Made by a program: the position numbers and the translations under genes | Notes under the pieces: model-generated | What the model was told of the DNA's origin: nothing | Databases searched by the model: none | What the model saw: the letters and a program-made list of their open reading frames with translations, nothing else | From: Syntrophobacterales bacterium | GTDB taxonomy: Bacteria; Desulfobacterota; Syntrophia; Syntrophales; UBA2210 | Direction of reading: 5' to 3' | NCBI GenBank assembly: GCA_018433345.1 | Contig: JAHDRK010000009.1 | Span: forward strand, 1 to 40,168 | DNA length: 40,168 nt | In this document: piece after piece, positions 1 to 8,203 of the stretch | How the letters are laid out: every line of letters begins with the position of its first letter | Position numbering within the stretch: position 1 is the first letter of the stretch

Positions 1-49
1 CCGGCTCATCGAAGCGGTCATGAAAAAAGAGGAGAAAAATCGTGACTAA
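1..49 (+). CDS. C-terminal tail of upstream gene (probably oxidoreductase beta subunit)
   Basis: The frame starting at base 2 is open from the window edge to a TAA at 47-49 and ends in a charged tail (RLIEAVMKKEEKNRD). It overlaps the GTG start of the gamma-subunit gene by 8 bases and carries that gene's ribosome binding site (GAGGAG, 29-34), as expected for translationally coupled genes. In 2-oxoacid:ferredoxin oxidoreductase operons the beta subunit usually precedes gamma, so this is probably its end. Only 15 residues are visible, so the identity is inference from position. Confidence 0.45.
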   Translation, partial: RLIEAVMKKEEKNRD

Positions 50-617
50 ACGATGGGAAGTGCGCTTGATCGGAACAGGAGGCCAAGGGGTCGTGACGGC
101 GAGCATAATTCTCGCGGACGCCGCCCTCAGGGAAGGCAAAAACGTGGTCCAGTCTCAGAACTACGGTCCCGAGGTAAGGGGCGGTCACAGTACGGCGTAC
201 GTCATTATCTCGGAAGAAAGCATTCTCTATCCCAAGGTCGACCGGCCGAACTTGCTTGTGGTTATGAGCGGCAAAGACCATGAACCCTATCTCAAAGATA
301 TATCGGAAGAGGGCCTACTGCTGGTAGACGGGGAGGAGGATTCCGATCCCCTGCCGGCGAACGTGTACCGAATACCGATCACCCACATAGCCCACGACGA
401 AGTGGAGCGCCCCATTACGGCCAACATCGTTTGCCTGGGCGCCATTGTAGGACTGACGGACCTCGTTTCGGTGGGAGCGGCTATAGCTGCCATGGAAGCG
501 AGCATTCCTCCACGGGCCGTTGTGATCAACCGCAAGGCCTTTACCCTCGGTCTCCAGGCCGCTCGAAAGGCGAGGGAGAAGCGGGCCGCCGAATTACAAC
601 AACCAACAACTTTTTGA
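42..617 (+). CDS. korC: 2-oxoacid:acceptor oxidoreductase, gamma subunit
   Basis: This 191-residue protein matches the gamma (catalytic-domain) subunit of the pyruvate/2-oxoglutarate:ferredoxin oxidoreductase family. The N-terminal glycine-rich motif GTGGQGVVTA (about residues 11-20) and the GPEVRGGHS motif (about 43-51) are the family hallmarks. The enzyme oxidatively decarboxylates a 2-oxoacid to acyl-CoA and passes electrons to ferredoxin in the cytoplasm of anaerobes. Length is typical for a separate gamma subunit. It starts at GTG with GAGGAG 7 bases upstream and overlaps the preceding gene by 8 bases, so it is the last gene of an operon entering from the left. Substrate (2-oxoglutarate, pyruvate or a branched 2-oxoacid) cannot be told from this subunit alone, so the symbol is provisional. 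It converges on glpD with 14 bases between stop codons and no visible terminator. Confidence 0.85.
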   Translation: MTKRWEVRLIGTGGQGVVTASIILADAALREGKNVVQSQNYGPEVRGGHSTAYVIISEESILYPKVDRPNLLVVMSGKDHEPYLKDISEEGLLLVDGEEDSDPLPANVYRIPITHIAHDEVERPITANIVCLGAIVGLTDLVSVGAAIAAMEASIPPRAVVINRKAFTLGLQAARKAREKRAAELQQPTTF

Positions 618-631
618 GGAAAAACACCGCC

Positions 632-2194
632 TCATTCAAGGAGATATCCCCGCGCCAGGTCGATGTATTCCTTGACTTGGTTTTTCTGCCATTTTCGCGA
701 GAACTTCAGCTCCTTGGCCATGATCTTTGCCGCCTCCGGCGCCATCCTTATACTGGCCCGGGCATCGAGAAACAACGCCCGCGTTCTCCTGGCAAGGGCG
801 TCCTCCACTGTCCTGGCCATTTCGTTACGCGTAGCCCAGAGGATTTCCGCCCGGACGATCGGTAGCGCGGGATCGAGTCTCTCACCCAGTTCCGGCTTGT
901 TCCTGATAAGACGTTTGATCGCGATGGCGTCGGAACCATAGGAATGGAGAAATTCGCCCGTATCGACATTTTTCAACCATCCGTGAATGCGGAGATTCGC
1001 CGTCGTGCTGGGGCGTTCTTCAAGACCCGCTACCAGCGCCGCCTTGTCTATGGTGTCTTCACCCATTTTGCGATAGGTCGTCCACTTTCCCCCCACAAGG
1101 GTGACCAGTCCGGAGAGCGACACGAGCACCTTGTGACTCCGGGAAATCTCCTTCGTGGGTTTTCCCCCTTCGGGCGGCGCCGCCAGAGGCCTCAAGCCGG
1201 CAAAGACGCTGAGCACGTCGCTTCGGGACGGTACCTTTTCCAGGTACTTGCCCGCCGTTTTGAGGACGAAGTCCACTTCTTCATCAAAGGCGCGGGGTTC
1301 CAGGCTGGCCTCTTCCACGGGCGTGTCCGTCGTTCCCACCACGACCTTTTCCAGCCAGGGGACGGCGAAGAGCACCCTCCCGTCGTCGGTGTGGGGCACC
1401 ATTATGGCCGTGTCGCCGGGTAGAAATTCCTTGCCCAGGACCAGGTGGATGCCCTGGCTCGGTTTTATCATATCCTGCGCGTGGGGATCGTCCATCTTGA
1501 CGATTGAATCGGCGAAGACACCGGTGGCGTTTATGACCACCCGACCATGTATTTCGTATTCTTCTCCCCTTTCCATATCTCTGGCCAGGACGCCGCTCAC
1601 CATGCCGCCCGTCTTTAGCAGGCCTGTAACCTTCATGTAGTTGACGGGGGTGCCGCCTTTTTCTTCCAATGTCTGTGCCAGGTTCACCGCCAATCTGGAG
1701 TCGTCGAACTGACCGTCGTGATAGACGATGCCTCCCCGCAGTCCCTTTCTTCTGAGGGTGGGAATCGCGGCGAGGGTCTCCTTTTTCGACAAACTCTTCG
1801 AGGGTCCCAGCCCCAATTTCCCCGCCATGATATCGTAGACCTTAAGGCCCACCCGGTAAAAGGGGCCGTCCCACCATTCATAATTGGGAACGACGAACTT
1901 CTGGTTGCTGACCAGGTGCGGCGCGTTCTGACGTAGAAGACCCCTTTCGTGAAGGGCTTCGAGGACGAGCGAAACGTCCCCCTGCTGAAGGTAACGCACA
2001 CCGCCGTGGATAAGCTTGGTACTTCGGCTCGACGTTCCCTTGCTGAAGTCGGACTGTTCGAGAAGGACACAGGTGTAACCGCGGGACGCCGCTTCGATGG
2101 CCACGCCGAGGCCCGAGGCGCCTCCGCCTATCACAATGCAATCCCAGACGTCGTAATAGGTATTAATCTTTTCAATCATGTCGTCTCTGTTCAT
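632..2194 (-). CDS. glpD: FAD-dependent glycerol-3-phosphate dehydrogenase
   Basis: A 520-residue flavoprotein of the GlpD/GlpA family, which oxidises sn-glycerol-3-phosphate to dihydroxyacetone phosphate at the membrane and feeds electrons to quinone. The N-terminus has the dinucleotide-binding signature IGGGASGLG (about residues 22-30) followed by the family-typical SSRSTKLIHGGVRYL segment (about 55-69). A second GlpD-type signature, GTTDTP, lies near residue 290. Length agrees with GlpD (about 500). The ATG start has AAAGGAAAGGG 6-17 bases upstream. It lies 31 bases after glpK on the same strand, so the two form an operon converting glycerol to dihydroxyacetone phosphate. No glpF or glpB/C partners are visible. 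The electron acceptor cannot be read from the sequence. Confidence 0.92.
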   Translation of the reverse strand: MNRDDMIEKINTYYDVWDCIVIGGGASGLGVAIEAASRGYTCVLLEQSDFSKGTSSRSTKLIHGGVRYLQQGDVSLVLEALHERGLLRQNAPHLVSNQKFVVPNYEWWDGPFYRVGLKVYDIMAGKLGLGPSKSLSKKETLAAIPTLRRKGLRGGIVYHDGQFDDSRLAVNLAQTLEEKGGTPVNYMKVTGLLKTGGMVSGVLARDMERGEEYEIHGRVVINATGVFADSIVKMDDPHAQDMIKPSQGIHLVLGKEFLPGDTAIMVPHTDDGRVLFAVPWLEKVVVGTTDTPVEEASLEPRAFDEEVDFVLKTAGKYLEKVPSRSDVLSVFAGLRPLAAPPEGGKPTKEISRSHKVLVSLSGLVTLVGGKWTTYRKMGEDTIDKAALVAGLEERPSTTANLRIHGWLKNVDTGEFLHSYGSDAIAIKRLIRNKPELGERLDPALPIVRAEILWATRNEMARTVEDALARRTRALFLDARASIRMAPEAAKIMAKELKFSRKWQKNQVKEYIDLARGYLLE

Positions 2195-2225
2195 GAATTT
2201 ATCCCTTTCCTTTCACACGCTTTTG

Positions 2226-3722
2226 TCACGAAGGCTCGGTCCATCGGGAGACCCGGGAAAGGGCCTTCCTCCAAGTCTGCATAAGTTCCTCCACCCTGTC
2301 CCGGGGCATGGAGGGTGTAAATGAGCGGTCCTGTTTCCAGTTCGCCTCCAGTTCCTCTACATCGCGGTAAAAACCGACGGCAAGACCGGCCAGGGATGCG
2401 GCGCCGAGGGCCGTGGTTTCCAGCACCGTGGGGCGTACCACTGGAATCCCCAGGATATCCGCCTGAAACTGCATGAGGGTGTTGTTGAAGGCGGCCCCCC
2501 CGTCAACTCGTAGTTCCTCCGCGGCTATTTCCGAGTCGGCGCTCATGGCCTGAATCACGTCGTATACCTGGAAGGCTATGCCCTCGAGGGCCGCCCTCGC
2601 GATATGGCCTGCCTGGGTTCCCCTGGTTATGCCCATGACGGCACCTCTGGCGTAAGGGTCCCAGTGAGGAGCGCCGAGACCGGTGAAGGCGGGCACCAGG
2701 CATACTCCGCCGTTGTCGGGAACGGTCAGAGCAAGTCGCTCCACCTCCTCCGATCTCTTGATGATTCCCAATCCGTCCCGAAGCCATTGAACGACCGCCC
2801 CGGCGACAAAGATACTTCCTTCCAGGGCATAGGAGGTTTGATTGTTACGGGTGAGGGCGATGGTGGAAAGGAGCTTGTTTTTCGAAGAGATTTTCCTTGG
2901 GCCCGTGTGCATCATGACGAAGGATCCCGTGCCGTACGTGTTCTTGATCATGCCCTTTTTTGTGCAGACCTGGCCGAAGAGGGCTGATTGCTGATCTCCG
3001 GCGATGCCGGCGATGGGGAGTTCATCTCCGAAAACCTCTCTATCGGTTGTCCCGTATACTTCACTGGACGAGCGAACTTCAGGCAGTATCGACGGCGGAA
3101 TGTTCATCAATTCAAGCAGGTCTTTATCCCAGGTGAGACGGTTTATGTCGAAGAGCATGGTCCTACCGGCGTTGGTGGTGTCCGTTACGTGCACCCTTCC
3201 GCCGGTCAGGTTCCAGACCAGCCACGAGTCGATAGTACCCGCGGCGAGCTCTCCCGCTTCCGCCCTTTTTCGGGCACCGGGTATGTTTTCCAAAAGCCAC
3301 CGGATCTTTGGGCCGGAAAAATAGGCGTCGATCACCAACCCGCAGCGGTCCTGGATCATTTGTTCGAATCCTCTTTCGCGGAGCTCTTCACAATATTCCG
3401 CCGTACGCCGGTCTTGCCAGACTATGGCCCGTGACAGGGGCTCCCCCGTTTTTCTGTCCCAGAGAACCGTCGTTTCCCGCTGATTGGTTATGCCCATTGC
3501 AACCACACCGCCCTTTTTGATCCCTTTCTTTTCCAACACCTCCCGTGCCACGGCGACCTGGGTGTCGATAATTTCCCGTGGATCATGTTCAACCCACCCG
3601 GGGCGAGGGTAGTGCTGGGTGAACTCCTTTTGGGCGGCGGCCGCCACTGCCCCGCCGCGGTCGAACAGAATGGCCCGCGAGCTGGTTGTTCCCTGGTCGA
3701 GTGCTAGGACGAATGTCTCCAT
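2226..3722 (-). CDS. glpK: Glycerol kinase
   Basis: This 498-residue FGGY-family kinase phosphorylates glycerol to sn-glycerol-3-phosphate with ATP in the cytoplasm. It opens with the glycerol kinase signature [15 protein letters not shown] (residues 7-21), and carries GWVEHDP (about 42-48), the FGGY signature around [12 protein letters not shown] (about 260) and the ATP-site glycine-rich stretch RVDGGAA in the C-terminal third. Length is the family norm. The ATG start has AAGAAAGG upstream. It is the first gene of glpK-glpD; the product is handed directly to the downstream dehydrogenase. The 121-base leader between a possible short ORF and the VKOR gene may contain its promoter, but none stands out. 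Confidence 0.95.
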   Translation of the reverse strand: METFVLALDQGTTSSRAILFDRGGAVAAAAQKEFTQHYPRPGWVEHDPREIIDTQVAVAREVLEKKGIKKGGVVAMGITNQRETTVLWDRKTGEPLSRAIVWQDRRTAEYCEELRERGFEQMIQDRCGLVIDAYFSGPKIRWLLENIPGARKRAEAGELAAGTIDSWLVWNLTGGRVHVTDTTNAGRTMLFDINRLTWDKDLLELMNIPPSILPEVRSSSEVYGTTDREVFGDELPIAGIAGDQQSALFGQVCTKKGMIKNTYGTGSFVMMHTGPRKISSKNKLLSTIALTRNNQTSYALEGSIFVAGAVVQWLRDGLGIIKRSEEVERLALTVPDNGGVCLVPAFTGLGAPHWDPYARGAVMGITRGTQAGHIARAALEGIAFQVYDVIQAMSADSEIAAEELRVDGGAAFNNTLMQFQADILGIPVVRPTVLETTALGAASLAGLAVGFYRDVEELEANWKQDRSFTPSMPRDRVEELMQTWRKALSRVSRWTEPS

Positions 3723-3743
3723 CGAAAAACCTTTCTTGTCTAT

Positions 3744-3836
3744 TCAGGTGTTGTTTCGGTCCTGTCGGAGCGGGCGCTGCCGTTGAAAAAGCCCGTCACG
3801 TCGGGACCCTTCGATTTCGCGCTTCTGTTTGTTCAT
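3744..3836 (-). CDS. Possible 30-residue short ORF in the glpK leader
   Basis: An ATG at 3836 preceded by AGGG (6 bases away) opens a 30-codon frame ending in TGA at 3744, 21 bases before glpK. The predicted peptide is strongly basic and hydrophilic (start MNKQKREIEG, many Arg and Gln), with no membrane segment. Two shorter ATG frames, each behind a good purine-rich ribosome binding site, lie further upstream near 3865-3915. This could be a leader peptide or a small regulator, or simply chance. I do not recognise the sequence. Confidence 0.2.
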   Translation of the reverse strand: MNKQKREIEGSRRDGLFQRQRPLRQDRNNT

Positions 3837-3929
3837 GGGAAGCCCTGCCTTTTTATTTGGGCCTTGTTAACATCCACCTCCCTTCATTATTTCCATTGAT
3901 CCAATTTCATGGTTTTCATACCTCCCGGG

Positions 3930-3939
3930 GAGATATCTC
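3930..3939. repeat. 10-bp perfect palindrome GAGATATCTC
   Basis: A perfect 10-base palindrome lies 18 bases beyond the stop codon of the VKOR-like gene and about 210 bases upstream of glpK, in a purine-rich region on the minus strand. It could be a repressor operator for glpK-glpD. Position is the only support. Confidence 0.25.
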
Positions 3940-3957
3940 TCCGGCTGAAGAAATGTT

Positions 3958-4404
3958 TCAAGAAAACAGGGGCATGACCACCGAGCCTTGGAAAAAGAAA
4001 AAAAACAAGACCAAGCCGCCCAGGAAAGATGCCAGGGCCGGATAGCGGTTCATGGATTTAAAATTGAGAGCGAAGAGGATGAGCACGATAAAACCGAAGG
4101 CCAGGCAGAAGCGGCAATAAAGGTCATTGATTATCTGGAACCGCACCAAAATGGTTTCTCCGCCCAGCGCGCCGCAGAGAAGCATGGTTCTGAGGTGATT
4201 CCCGGCGGTGGGGGTAAAGTTCAGGACAAACAGGGCGGCCATGAAGAGAATTCCCACGACGGCGAGGTCCACGCCGAAAAGCGTGCCCCTCAAATAGGAG
4301 CAGGAAGAGCCGCAGGTCTTGTAGTAAAGGATAATAATAATCGCCGCTACAGGTAGGGCGACATTGCCTGTTTTGATTATTCGAGGATTCTGTAATCCGG
4401 GCAT
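3958..4404 (-). CDS. VKOR-like integral membrane disulfide oxidoreductase
   Basis: A 148-residue protein with four or five hydrophobic segments (about residues 14-28, 44-62, 71-92, 98-115 and 123-145). It has a paired-cysteine loop after the first segment (C31 and C35) and a CxxC motif (C97-R-F-C100) at the start of the fourth, preceded by a stretch resembling the VKOR membrane entry. That arrangement, loop cysteines followed by a CxxC at a helix start, is the layout of bacterial vitamin K epoxide reductase homologues, which reoxidise a periplasmic thioredoxin-like partner and pass electrons to quinone. The partner is plausibly the exported CGPC protein encoded 43 bases upstream. The loop-cysteine spacing is shorter than in well-studied VKORs, so the family call is moderate. 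Confidence 0.6.
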   Translation of the reverse strand: MPGLQNPRIIKTGNVALPVAAIIIILYYKTCGSSCSYLRGTLFGVDLAVVGILFMAALFVLNFTPTAGNHLRTMLLCGALGGETILVRFQIINDLYCRFCLAFGFIVLILFALNFKSMNRYPALASFLGGLVLFFFFFQGSVVMPLFS

Positions 4405-4447
4405 TTATCGCTCCTAAAGGCGACCGAGGTATCGCAAAGGCTGCGGT

Positions 4448-5014
4448 TCATCGGAGTTCTTCCAAGGCGCCGATTATTGATTTTTTCCCGGTGTATTTTT
4501 TCTTTTCGCCCCTTTTTATTATCACCAGGGTGGGGGTGGAGGTCAACTCATCGTTTTTGATGAGCCTGTTGAAATAGGGATACAGGATCGGCGCGTCAAA
4601 TATCTCGTAGTCGATCCCCTTTTCTTCGAACAAGCGCTTTAATGCCTCTTCCGTCTGCGCTTCCTTCGAGCGAGCCGCCTCGAAGAGTATCTTTCTGACA
4701 TGAAGCGCCCTATCGAAGGTGTTTTCCGCCTTCAGGGCATAAAGAAAAAAGTTGCTGTAGGTTACCGATCCGGGTACGTCGACGAGGGTGAGGCGGATGA
4801 TATCTCTGTCGATCAGGTCCTTGAGAATCGGTTCTAACTTGGGTTCCAGGGAACGGCAGGGACCGCAGAAAAGATTGGAGTACAACCGTACATCGATTGG
4901 TCCTTTTCCATAGGCGGGGAAAGGGAGCTCGCTCTGAACGGCCGACGTCCATGGCGAAAAATGGAGAGGAAAAAGCATTGCCGCGACGAACACTACCGTA
5001 AAAAATCTTTTCAT
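4448..5014 (-). CDS. Exported DsbA/thioredoxin-like disulfide oxidoreductase
   Basis: The preferred start is the ATG at 5014, behind GGTGAG; an in-frame TTG at 5038 would add eight residues ahead of the signal peptide and is less likely. The 188-residue product begins with a Sec signal peptide (MKRFF then a hydrophobic core to about residue 25). It has a thioredoxin active site C50-G-P-C53 followed by a helical stretch, and ends with the thioredoxin-fold cis-proline loop in STPTLVI (about residues 160-166). The long helical insert between them is DsbA-like. It probably catalyses disulfide formation or isomerisation in exported proteins. It is followed by the VKOR-like gene, the expected reoxidising partner. 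Confidence 0.72.
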   Translation of the reverse strand: MKRFFTVVFVAAMLFPLHFSPWTSAVQSELPFPAYGKGPIDVRLYSNLFCGPCRSLEPKLEPILKDLIDRDIIRLTLVDVPGSVTYSNFFLYALKAENTFDRALHVRKILFEAARSKEAQTEEALKRLFEEKGIDYEIFDAPILYPYFNRLIKNDELTSTPTLVIIKRGEKKKYTGKKSIIGALEELR

Positions 5015-5176
5015 AGTCTCACCAACCTTGCAACACAAAGGGCAGGGTTATGGGTGCGGTCGGTTCTCCTTGCCCGGCACCATTTTAATTATTCTGTGAA
5101 TCAAGGCATAATAGACGAAGGACGGAATTTCTGTCAATCAGTGCGGTGTAGGCTTCATCGGTGGAAGAATGGTTTT

Positions 5177-5857
5177 TCATTTGATCCGCCTTTTCAGTCG
5201 CTCCATGTTGTGAATTTTGAGCAGTCCTTTTTCCACCGAGATCAATCCCTTTTCACGAAGCGTGCGCAGTTCCTTGTTGACGCTTTCCCGCGAAGCGCTT
5301 ATCATATTGGCCAATTCTGACTGGGTGAGAGACAACTCGAAGGAGGCCTGGTTGTTTTCAAGGGCGCCCCGTTCTTCCACCATTTGCACCAGCTTTTTCG
5401 CCAATCTGCCCGATACATTGAGGAAGCAGGTATCCTCCAGGAGATCGTCGGTTTTTCTCAGCCTGAGTGAAAGAGATCGAAGTACCGCCTTGAGCGCCCC
5501 TTGGCTGTGTTGTAAAAAGGTGATAAAATCAGAGCCTTCGAGCGAAAGAAGTTCGGTTTTTTCCAATGCGACGGCGTCGGCGGAGCGAGGCATGCCGTCC
5601 AGGAGAGACATTTCACCGAAAAAATCACCATCCGAGAAGACGGCGAGAACCACTTCTTCGCCCAGTGTTGAAGGAAGAACGATTTTTATCTTTCCGCTAA
5701 TGATGATGTACAGTGTGTTTCCTTCAGAATCTTTCCGAAAAAGGACATCACCCTTTCGAAGGGATAGGTGCTTAAGGGATCGCCGTAACCGCTCCTTCTC
5801 TTCCGGCGGAAGTGCCTGGAGGAGAGGGATATCGTTCAAGAGACACTCCACTGCCAT
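5177..5857 (-). CDS. Crp/Fnr-family transcriptional regulator
   Basis: A 226-residue two-domain regulator. Residues about 10-125 form a cyclic-nucleotide-binding beta-roll with the phosphate-binding cassette FFGEMSLLDGMPRSA (about 79-93), including the Glu and Arg that contact cAMP or cGMP in true nucleotide-binding members. A helical linker follows, then a C-terminal winged helix (about 150-220) with the recognition helix in SASRESVNKELRTL. No Fnr-type cysteine cluster is present, which argues against an oxygen-sensing iron-sulfur role. The ATG start has GGAAGG 9 bases upstream and a good promoter 45-80 bases away. It is divergent from the T2SS operon and upstream of the thioredoxin/VKOR pair, so it may control either. 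The ligand is unknown. Confidence 0.88.
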   Translation of the reverse strand: MAVECLLNDIPLLQALPPEEKERLRRSLKHLSLRKGDVLFRKDSEGNTLYIIISGKIKIVLPSTLGEEVVLAVFSDGDFFGEMSLLDGMPRSADAVALEKTELLSLEGSDFITFLQHSQGALKAVLRSLSLRLRKTDDLLEDTCFLNVSGRLAKKLVQMVEERGALENNQASFELSLTQSELANMISASRESVNKELRTLREKGLISVEKGLLKIHNMERLKRRIK

Positions 5858-5909
5858 GCCGTGGTTCCTTCCCTGTCGATTACCACTCTTTCTTTCACCA
5901 TACGCCGAT

Positions 5910-5938
5910 TCTATAACCGTTATTCCCTATACGGTCAA
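5910..5938 (-). promoter_or_regulatory. Predicted sigma70-type promoter of the Crp/Fnr gene with internal inverted repeat
   Basis: On the minus strand TTGACC (-35, 5933-5938) and TATAGA (-10, 5910-5915) are separated by exactly 17 bases, which predicts a start near 5903 and a leader of about 45 bases. The spacer and -35 edge contain an inverted repeat, ACCGT (5916-5920) and ACGGT (5931-5935), ten bases apart. A protein bound there would block the promoter, so autoregulation is plausible. Prediction by eye only. Confidence 0.5.
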
Positions 5939-5963
5939 GGCGCGAGATGGGCGTGACCACTAA

Positions 5964-5983
5964 AGGCAAAGATGGCTTTGCCT
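5964..5983 (+). promoter_or_regulatory. Perfect 8-bp stem-loop upstream of gspI
   Basis: AGGCAAAG (5964-5971) and CTTTGCCT (5976-5983) form a perfect 8-bp stem with a four-base loop, 46 bases upstream of the gspI start. It is not followed by a T run, so it is not an intrinsic terminator in either direction. It could be an operator for the T2SS operon or a leader structure. No clear sigma70 promoter was found for gspI. Confidence 0.35.
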
Positions 5984-6029
5984 CGATAGTCTTTGACGAA
6001 GAAGTTTAAACCGGATATCGGGTGGCGAG

Positions 6030-6455
6030 ATGAACAATTGCCTGAAAAGAAAAAATGAAAAACCTGAACCGCACGCATCATGTAAGTTTGCGGGGCAAAA
6101 GGCCTTTACGCTCCTGGAAGTGATGTTTGCATTGTCCATCCTGGCGATTGCCCTGGTTGCCGTGTTCCAGTTGCAATCCCAGGGTCTTTCCATGCTGGGA
6201 CAGGCACGGTTCGAAACGACGGCCTCCCTTCTCGCAAAAGGTAAGATGGCCGAACTGGAAATCGCCGATTCAATTGAACTGACCTCGGGAACCGGAGAGT
6301 TCGGAGATGACTACCCCGGCTATTCATGGGAGGTTATCGTTGAAAGCACCCCCCTCGAGGCCATGGTCAAGTTGACTGTCCTCGTGACCAACGATCTGCT
6401 GACGAGGAACAACACCTATCATCTTGAATTGTTCAGGACCGTTGCAACGGAGTGA
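6030..6455 (+). CDS. gspI: T2SS minor pseudopilin GspI
   Basis: A 141-residue type IV pilin-like protein, first gene of the main T2SS block. A 25-residue basic leader ends at QKA, followed by FTLLEV and a hydrophobic helix (about residues 26-48), the substrate for prepilin peptidase; Glu30 is the conserved +5 residue. The cleavage site has Ala at -1 instead of the usual Gly, which family members tolerate less often. Order before gspJ and gspK, and size, identify it as GspI, a minor pseudopilin of the GspI-J-K tip complex. The ATG has GGTGG 6 bases upstream. Confidence 0.85.
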   Translation: MNNCLKRKNEKPEPHASCKFAGQKAFTLLEVMFALSILAIALVAVFQLQSQGLSMLGQARFETTASLLAKGKMAELEIADSIELTSGTGEFGDDYPGYSWEVIVESTPLEAMVKLTVLVTNDLLTRNNTYHLELFRTVATE

Positions 6456-6459
6456 AGAA

Positions 6460-7161
6460 ATGACATCGGGGGGAAGGCGCTTTAAGCGAGGGGTCCGTGG
6501 CTTTACGCTGGTGGAGATCATGTTGGCAATGTTGTTGCTTGGTATCGTGATTTCCACCGTTTGCGCCGCTTGGACGGGTACGCTCAGGATTGCCGAGGAG
6601 GGGGATTACGTGGACGAGGTATATGCCATGGCAAGGAATGCCATGACGCATCTCTCGGAAGATATGGAATCGCTGGCGCCTTGGGGAGGGGCCTTCGTTC
6701 TTGAAGGAGGACCCATGGATCAATTGGACGAGTCTTTCGTTGATTTGCGATTCGTGACATCCCGGCGCCTGGGTTTCAGCGGCACAAGAGGAGGATTCCC
6801 GGAGGTCGTATGGTTCGGAGTCGAGGATACGAAAAGGGAGGGAGAAGAAAAGAGTTGGACCCTCATGCGAGAGGAGCGAACCTATCAATCAAGAGTGGAA
6901 GAGGGGTATTCGGATCCCTATGACCGGGAAGAGGCCTTTATTGTGGCGAAGAACCTCAAATCTTTCCGCTGTCTGTTCATTGACGAAAACAGCGACAGTC
7001 ACGATCGCTGGGATTCGGTATCGGATTTGGGGGAACAGAAGGATAGGATCCCCAGGATGATCGTGATCGAGATGGAATTCCACAATCCTGATAATTCAGA
7101 GAGACCTTGGCGATTTATGACCGGGGTGACTGTTCCCCGCTCCGAGGGAGGTTCCAAATGA
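6460..7161 (+). CDS. gspJ: T2SS minor pseudopilin GspJ
   Basis: The ATG at 6460, four bases after the gspI stop and behind GGAG, is preferred to an upstream TTG inside gspI. The 233-residue product has a short basic leader ending in RGVRG, then FTLVEIMLAMLLLG with Glu at +5, a standard class III signal and assembly helix. The remaining 200 residues are acidic and periplasmic. GspJ binds GspI and GspK in the pseudopilus tip. It overlaps gspK by four bases (ATGA), indicating translational coupling. Confidence 0.85.
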   Translation: MTSGGRRFKRGVRGFTLVEIMLAMLLLGIVISTVCAAWTGTLRIAEEGDYVDEVYAMARNAMTHLSEDMESLAPWGGAFVLEGGPMDQLDESFVDLRFVTSRRLGFSGTRGGFPEVVWFGVEDTKREGEEKSWTLMREERTYQSRVEEGYSDPYDREEAFIVAKNLKSFRCLFIDENSDSHDRWDSVSDLGEQKDRIPRMIVIEMEFHNPDNSERPWRFMTGVTVPRSEGGSK

Positions 7162-8162
7162 CTCGATCCGTTCGCCCGGAGAAGATAAACGAGCGCGGCG
7201 CAGCCCTTATCCTGGTTGTCTTTATAATGGCCGTGATCGTAGCCGCAGCCCTTCAATTCAACAGGGCGGCGCGGCTCCAGGTCTACGAAGCGGCGGGTAT
7301 AGGTGACGGAATAGTACTTGAACATATCGCCAAGTCGGGCATCTATATAGGAAAGTATGTGTTGAAGGAAGAAGATGAAGAAGTTGTCACTCTCAGGGAC
7401 GATTGGGCCCGGGCGGAAGAAGTCAGTTTCCAGTCGGCCGCCTTTTTCAGTGTGGGACACTGTGAAGTGCGTGTGGTGGATGAATCGGGCAAAATTCCCG
7501 TGAACAAACTAGTTGATGGGGAAGGCGAAATCAACGAGAGCATACGAGACTTGCTGGTTAGATTTTTCACACTTCCCGAGTTTGGGTTGAATGATCTAGA
7601 CGCTTATGATATTGTAGCAGCTATTGCTGATTGGATTGATGAGGATGACGAGATAACCATCGGCGATGACGGAGGTTTGGGAGCCGAACAGGGTTACTAC
7701 CGAAGCCTCGACCCCCCCTACGACTGCAAGAACGCACCTTTCGACTCCATAGACGAACTCATGCTGATCAAGGGTATTACAGAAGAGCTGTACCACGGAG
7801 CGGACGGCCTTCCCGGGATCAGGGATTACCTTACCGTGCGAAAGACGGAGAGGATCAACATCAACACGGCACCGCTGCTCGTTCTGAGAAGCCTGTCCCC
7901 GGATATGACGGAAAAGATGGCGACATGGATGGACGAGTACCGGAGGGACGACAACAACGAGCTGGACAGTCCGAGCTGGTACCTGAACATCTCTGGGATG
8001 GGAGGCGTCGAGATCGATTCCCTTCTTATCGGCACGTCGAGCGATGTCTTTTCCATTCAATCGACGGGGCGTCTCGACCGCATGATAAGGAGAATCACCG
8101 CAGAGGTAGAGCGCAAGGAATCCGGAGACATGCCTGTTGTACTATCCTGGACGGTTCATTGA
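7158..8162 (+). CDS. gspK: T2SS minor pseudopilin GspK
   Basis: The start is the ATG at 7158, overlapping the gspJ stop, with GGGAGG upstream. The 334-residue protein has a leader ending in NERG and then AALILVVFIMAVIVAA. As in all GspK proteins it lacks the +5 glutamate, which marks it as the pseudopilus tip. The large insert domain contains several acidic loops (rich in DEDDE near residue 160), probably the calcium sites, and the family motif INTAPLLVL (about residues 233-241) that follows the helix-hairpin-helix region. It lies in the invariant gspI-J-K order. Confidence 0.88.
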   Translation: MTRSVRPEKINERGAALILVVFIMAVIVAAALQFNRAARLQVYEAAGIGDGIVLEHIAKSGIYIGKYVLKEEDEEVVTLRDDWARAEEVSFQSAAFFSVGHCEVRVVDESGKIPVNKLVDGEGEINESIRDLLVRFFTLPEFGLNDLDAYDIVAAIADWIDEDDEITIGDDGGLGAEQGYYRSLDPPYDCKNAPFDSIDELMLIKGITEELYHGADGLPGIRDYLTVRKTERININTAPLLVLRSLSPDMTEKMATWMDEYRRDDNNELDSPSWYLNISGMGGVEIDSLLIGTSSDVFSIQSTGRLDRMIRRITAEVERKESGDMPVVLSWTVH

Positions 8163-8203
8163 GTGGTAAATAACTCTTATCGGTGGGGGCGGATTGAATA
8201 ACG

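Noticed and set aside
5993-6021. TTGACG and TATCGG as the gspI promoter
   Set aside because: The -10 is poor and the predicted start would leave almost no leader before the ATG.
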